NCBI GenBank assembly: GCA_022801475.1
Contig: JAAWSH010000097.1
Coordinates: 1 to 6,568 of the forward strand
Direction of reading: 5' to 3'
Source of the DNA: Acutalibacter sp.
GTDB taxonomy: Bacteria > Bacillota > Clostridia > Oscillospirales > Acutalibacteraceae
Length of the DNA stretch: 6,568 bases
Within the stretch, counting starts at the first letter, position 1; each line of letters begins with the position of its first letter. Shown here in pieces: positions 5,497-6,568 of the stretch. The notes under the pieces are model-generated. The model did not search any database. It was not told the DNA's origin and saw only the letters and a program-made list of their open reading frames with translations. The position numbers and the translations under genes were made by a program.

Positions 5497-5525
5497 TTGA
5501 CAAATCGTGGCGAATGGTATAAAAT
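5497..5525 (+). promoter_or_regulatory. tRNA promoter
   Basis: TTGACA (5497-5502), a 17-bp spacer, and TAAAAT (5520-5525, 5 of 6 to consensus) lie 29 bp ahead of the tRNA. The leader between them holds a small hairpin, TCCCA-GTTT-TGGGA (5533-5546). In the rest of 5419-5496 I see only a short odd palindrome, ATAAAT-A-ATTTAT (5454-5466). Confidence 0.78.
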
Positions 5526-5554
5526 AAGAAAGTCCCAGTTTTGGGATTTTCTCT

Positions 5555-5629
5555 GCCTCCTTAGTTAAATGGATATAATACGCCCCTCCTAAGGGCGGGT
5601 TGAGGGTTCGATTCCCCCAGGGGGTGCCA
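5555..5629 (+). tRNA. tRNA-Arg(CCT), CCA encoded
   Basis: A 75-nt cloverleaf. The acceptor stem is GCCTCCT (5555-5561) with AGGGGGT (5619-5625, two G-U pairs), then G73 and an encoded CCA. The D arm GTTA/TAAT encloses AATGGATA. The anticodon stem CGCCC/GGGCG has loop CTCCTAA, giving anticodon CCT (5588-5590), which reads the AGG arginine codon. The T loop is TTCGATT. The T stem GAGGG/CCCCC has an A5603-C5617 mismatch. It has its own promoter and terminator. The 3' end adjoins mobile-element sequence, so it may be an integration target. Confidence 0.93.
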
Positions 5630-5663
5630 TCCTGTGGATATAAAAAAGATATTCGTTCAAAAA

Positions 5664-5686
5664 GCCCCGGAATTCCGGGGTTTTTT
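5664..5686 (+). terminator. tRNA terminator
   Basis: The perfect palindrome CCCCGGAATTCCGGGG (5665-5680) is preceded by AAAAA and followed by TTTTTT (5681-5686). This is a canonical intrinsic terminator 35 bp after the tRNA, possibly active in both directions. Confidence 0.9.
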
Positions 5687-5689
5687 GAT

Positions 5690-5754
5690 GCCCGAAAGCC
5701 TGGATTTGAAAGGTCAAAAACGTAGATGAAAATTTGGCGTTTTGGCTTTCCGGC
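5690..5754. repeat. Inverted repeat downstream of the tRNA terminator
   Basis: GCCCGAAAGCC (5690-5700) and GGCTTTCCGGC (5744-5754) are inverted with one mismatch, and AAAACG (5717-5722) and CGTTTT (5738-5743) pair inside. TGTGA-ACCC-TCACA (5759-5772) is a further short dyad. These could be recombinase or excisionase sites near an element end, or chance. No gene is visible in 5687-5802. Confidence 0.3.
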
Positions 5755-5802
5755 AGGATGTGAACCCTCACACCAACAGAATAAAGAAAAACGAGAGGAC
5801 CA

Positions 5803-5901
5803 GTGGAAAAGTTGCTCGCCCCCTCGCCACGGAAATACATAGCCGGTCGCTGGAGAACAATCTCCAAAACAAGCGACCGGCTTTTTTATTTTCAGAAATG
5901 A
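5803..5901 (+). CDS. Possible 32-aa leader peptide of the mobile-element gene
   Basis: A GTG at 5803, four bases after a GAGAGGA box, opens 32 codons ending in TGA at 5899-5901. The peptide starts VEKLLAPSPRKYIAGR and is basic, ending SDRLFYFQK. Its codons 13-28 run through the terminator-like hairpin at 5841-5887, so a translating ribosome would disrupt that structure. The stop overlaps the GAGGTG Shine-Dalgarno of the next gene. This is the geometry of a leader peptide with attenuation. It is too short to be decided by composition, and the start codon is uncertain. Confidence 0.45.
   Translation: MEKLLAPSPRKYIAGRWRTISKTSDRLFYFQK
5841..5887 (+). terminator. Terminator/attenuator hairpin ahead of the mobile-element gene
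   Basis: AGCCGGTCGCT (5841-5851) pairs perfectly with AGCGACCGGCT (5872-5882). A nested stem GGAGA-ACAA-TCTCC (5852-5865) and an unpaired AAAACA lie within, and T6 follows (5882-5887). As it sits only 25 bp before the start codon at 5912 and inside a short reading frame, it is better explained as an attenuator of the downstream gene than as the end of a transcript. Confidence 0.7.
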
Positions 5902-5911
5902 GGTGCATCAA

Positions 5912-6244
5912 ATGATTAAGGTGAAAATCACTGGAAAGGTCGGGACTTCGCTCCAACGAGAACTGCCCACCGACATCCATCAGCTCTACCACGATATGCG
6001 GGAGGCCGGTATCAACAAGCTGCCCCGAAATATCCTGCTCCGGGATGACAAGGACGTGGATCTCCAGTTGTCAGCCGACAGTGAGATTGGCAGCCGCCTG
6101 CTGCGTGTATTTGGCAGAAATGATACCCTGGCCGACGCCAACACCGTGGCATTCGCCGTCAGCACCGCCAGAGAAGAAATCCTGCCGGAGCTGGAGCAGA
6201 ACATTGTCCACAACCAGTATCTCACTAATGTCACCCTCTCATAA
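5912..6244 (+). CDS. Unrecognised mobile-element protein, 110 aa
   Basis: I cannot name this protein. The 110-aa sequence is soluble, without signal peptide or membrane segment. The N-terminus MIKVKITGKVGTSLQ looks like a beta strand pair, residues 22-33 (IHQLYHDMREAG) a helix, and 72-100 (TLADANTVAFAVSTAREEIL, then PELEQNIVH) a helical, acidic stretch. It vaguely recalls small accessory proteins next to ArdA-type genes on Firmicutes conjugative elements; that is an impression only. The ATG at 5912 is preceded at 6 nt by GAGGTG; a GTG at 5903 lies inside that box. It follows the leader/attenuator and precedes a TnpV gene, so a mobile-element role is likely. The frame stays open for 42 more codons after the stop, so it may be a truncated version of a longer protein. 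Confidence 0.7.
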   Translation: MIKVKITGKVGTSLQRELPTDIHQLYHDMREAGINKLPRNILLRDDKDVDLQLSADSEIGSRLLRVFGRNDTLADANTVAFAVSTAREEILPELEQNIVHNQYLTNVTLS

Positions 6245-6247
6245 AGA

Positions 6248-6373
6248 ATGACACTACACGCAGGACATAGCATTCCTGTTACCTCCGGCAAAGCTGATTT
6301 GTACCGCAGACAGAAACTACCTTATGCCGAATCTGTATTAACAGTAGCAGCTACCAAAAATAACGGGGGGTAA
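6248..6373 (+). CDS. Small ORF, 41 aa, in frame behind the previous gene
   Basis: ATG at 6248 to TAA at 6371-6373, in exactly the same frame as the preceding gene, separated by one TAA and one AAG codon. It encodes a basic peptide beginning MTLHAGHSIPVTSGKADLY with no recognised domain. No good Shine-Dalgarno is visible, only AAAGA very close to the ATG. The stop lies 4 nt before the TnpV start codon, so if translated it could be coupled to it. It may be a separate small gene or the severed C-terminus of the 110-aa protein. Confidence 0.35.
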   Translation: MTLHAGHSIPVTSGKADLYRRQKLPYAESVLTVAATKNNGG

Positions 6374-6377
6374 CACA

Positions 6378-6568
6378 ATGAACGAATTAAAACCGAGAAT
6401 CCATGACGAGGCACACGGCCTTGATTACATCCTTGCTGGGGACTACTACATCCCGGCAATCAAATTGCCAGTGGACGATGACCGCCCCATCGGGAAGTGG
6501 GGGCGGATGCACCGGGCTTACTTGGAAGAAACAAATCCGCTTCTGCTCAACCACCTGATTTTGACGGG
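6378..6568 (+). CDS. tnpV: Transposon-encoded protein TnpV (5' part)
   Basis: The gene runs off the right edge; 63 codons are visible. The sequence matches the TnpV family, small (about 120 aa) proteins first described on Tn4451-type transposons and common on Firmicutes integrative elements. Recognisable are HGLDYILAGDYYIPAIKLP (15-33), RPIGKWGRMHRAYLEE (38-53) and the following NPLLLNHLILTG. The family role is poorly defined; an accessory part in transposition has been suggested. The start at 6378 follows GGGGGG (6365-6370) at 7-nt spacing. It lies just after the 41-codon frame. It is the best evidence that the window right of the tRNA is mobile. The family call is strong, although the catalytic recombinase is not in the window. 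Confidence 0.85.
   Translation, partial: MNELKPRIHDEAHGLDYILAGDYYIPAIKLPVDDDRPIGKWGRMHRAYLEETNPLLLNHLILT

Noticed and set aside
5589..5867. 92-aa reverse-strand frame
   Set aside because: Its C-terminus is the antisense of the tRNA (the typical PPGGIEPSTRP artefact) and it crosses the tRNA terminator.
5986..6291. 101-aa reverse-strand frame
   Set aside because: It is antisense to the 110-aa gene, Ser/Arg-rich and without RBS.

Overview
The window most resembles a GC-rich gut Clostridia genome of the Oscillospiraceae/Flavonifractor kind. This is an inference from the protein families (SdpR/SdpI pair, a clostridial amidase-like family, a PdaA-like deacetylase variant, a TnpV gene of Firmicutes transposons), strong AGGAGG-type ribosome binding sites and GC-ending codons. 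No 16S or other definitive marker is present.

Left part (1-1430, + strand): the 3' part of a TIM-barrel sugar phosphate isomerase/epimerase, a strong terminator, then a monocistronic gene for a small, very acidic lipoprotein with its own terminator. The next ~260 bp hold no gene. They hold a palindromic element bounded by a perfect 14-bp inverted repeat, whose core works on paper as a bidirectional terminator between convergent transcription units.

Centre (1434-4188, - strand): an apparent three-gene operon read leftwards: an exported polysaccharide deacetylase, a degenerate Amidase_3-type protein and a sodium:alanine/glycine symporter. The last two overlap by 11 nt. Peptidoglycan editing or turnover coupled to alanine uptake is a reasonable joint role, but it is inferred. 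The amidase-like protein lacks the usual first zinc histidine and has Lys where the family has its catalytic Glu, so it may bind rather than cut the wall.

A 240-bp divergent intergenic region then leads to an overlapping + strand pair, an SdpR-like ArsR repressor and an SdpI-like membrane protein. Their promoter is flanked by two near-identical 23-bp direct repeats 55 bp apart, which look like the autoregulatory operator. No SdpC-like toxin gene is in the window.

Right part (5364-6568): a lone repeat copy, a promoter and a tRNA-Arg(CCT) gene with terminator. After the tRNA the content changes to mobile-element material: a possible 32-codon leader peptide read through a terminator-like hairpin, an unrecognised 110-aa protein, a 41-codon ORF in the same frame behind a single stop, and the start of a TnpV gene that runs off the window. 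The tRNA 3' end is a candidate integration site. The strongest leads for something undescribed are the leader/attenuator arrangement, the repeat-flanked sdpRI promoter, the altered amidase and the palindromic repeat family.
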